A stretch of 11,237 nt of DNA from Candidatus Pacearchaeota archaeon (GTDB lineage Archaea; Nanobdellota; Nanobdellia; Pacearchaeales; GW2011-AR1). The DNA is taken from assembly GCA_002688875.1 (NCBI GenBank), contig NZDU01000009.1:1-11237 (forward strand), read 5' to 3'. Under the pieces are notes generated by a model. The model did not search any database. It was not told where the DNA came from and saw only the letters and a list, made by a program, of their open reading frames with translations. Positions 10,935-11,237 of this stretch are shown here, piece by piece (positions within the stretch are counted from its first letter, which is position 1; each line of letters starts with the position of its first letter). The translations under genes were made by a program, and so were the position numbers.

Positions 10935-11237
10935 ATAAGAGGAAGGTGAAAGAAGTTAAGAGTAAGGCTAAGACTAAGAAAGTTAAGGAGGATAAAGAGG
11001 TAGTTGAAACAGGGGATGAGGATGTTAAGGAAGAAGAGGTGATTGAAGGGAGGGATGAAGGGGATGGAGGGGATGAAGGGGATGAAGGAGTTGAAGGGGC
11101 TGAGAGTGTTGAAGAGGGTGATGGAGCTGAAGAAGGGGCTGAAGAAGATGTTGTGATGCAACTTTCGGATTTGCCTGGGGTTGGGCCGGCGGCGGTTGAG
11201 AAACTTGAGGCTGCAGGGATATTTGATTTGATGGGGG
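10916..11237 (+). CDS. radA: RadA-type recombinase, N-terminal part with charged extension (3' partial)
   Basis: RadA is the archaeal strand-exchange recombinase. The last visible residues (82-107), Q-L-S-D-L-P-G-V-G-P-A-A-V-E-K-L-E-A-A-G-I-F-D-L-M-G, are the helix-hairpin-helix DNA-binding domain with which RadA proteins normally begin. The ATPase core lies beyond the window, so another helix-hairpin-helix protein cannot be fully excluded. Unusual is a roughly 80-residue extension before it: a Lys-rich part (1-28, K-V-K-S-K-A-K-T-K-K-like), then a Glu/Asp/Gly-rich part (30-80) encoded partly by 9-base tandem units. ATG 11156 (Met81) would give a conventional short N-terminus. The TATA box at leaderless distance from 10916 and an unbroken frame support the longer form. 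Confidence 0.75.
   Translation, partial: MVEKKVDKRKVKEVKSKAKTKKVKEDKEVVETGDEDVKEEEVIEGRDEGDGGDEGDEGVEGAESVEEGDGAEEGAEEDVVMQLSDLPGVGPAAVEKLEAAGIFDLMG
11051..11104 (+). repeat. 9-base tandem repeat (GGGGATGAA-like) in the radA 5' region
   Basis: About six units of nine bases follow one another: AGGGATGAA, GGGGATGGA, GGGGATGAA twice, GGAGTTGAA, GGGGCTGAG. The register keeps the frame, coding for repeated Gly-Asp-Glu/Gly-Val-Glu triplets. Copy number could change by slippage without a frameshift. Confidence 0.75.

Noticed and set aside
10814..11161. 115-codon - strand frame opposite radA
   Set aside because: Low-complexity Phe/Pro/Ile product created by the complement of the acidic repeat region.

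Overview
The window reads as archaeal chromosome. The diagnostic genes are an archaeal elongation factor 1-beta, an OB-fold/zinc-finger replication protein A, the start of a RadA-type recombinase, and an A24 prepilin peptidase with the archaeal C-terminal domain. TATA boxes sit about 25-28 bases before several start codons, the spacing of leaderless archaeal transcripts. Very short intergenic gaps, tiny proteins and many secreted proteins of unknown family suggest a small-genome DPANN lineage of the Woesearchaeota/Pacearchaeota kind. That placement is inference. The + strand is G/T-rich almost throughout, including where genes lie on the - strand.

Region 1 (1-5787) is a secretion/pilus locus. 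It opens with the C-terminal part of a TadC/FlaJ-like membrane platform protein. A new promoter follows, then a run of eleven closely packed or overlapping genes. Nine of them encode proteins starting with a short basic stretch, usually K-K-G or K-R-G (M-N-K-G in one), followed at once by a long hydrophobic helix: the archaeal class III (prepilin) signal. A tenth (950-1141) has a near-match with Ala in place of Gly, and the eleventh (1143-1820) is an ordinary single-helix anchored protein. The proteins range from 38 to 337 residues, and their outer domains are mostly unlike each other. The first and last genes of the run are distant Cys-rich paralogs.

Region 2 (5788-7167) holds a tiny basic protein, two tiny membrane proteins, and the A24 peptidase that probably cleaves the class III signals of region 1. 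Together they look like a platform, many (pseudo)pilins and a processing enzyme. No secretion ATPase is visible in the window.

Region 3 (7164-8664) is on the - strand: an unrecognised 93-residue protein, a HIT-fold protein that has lost its histidine triad, and aEF-1beta. Between the last two lies an odd 250-base spacer with a duplicated 3' end of the aEF-1beta gene and two abutting inverted repeats.

Region 4 (8695-11237) is a + strand group around DNA replication and repair: RPA, preceded by an in-frame 11-codon mini-ORF; an unrecognised protein with an acidic tail; a YdjM-like membrane metal-dependent hydrolase; and the N-terminus of RadA, with an unusual charged extension built partly from a 9-base tandem repeat. 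I saw no tRNA, rRNA, CRISPR array, transposase or integrase.
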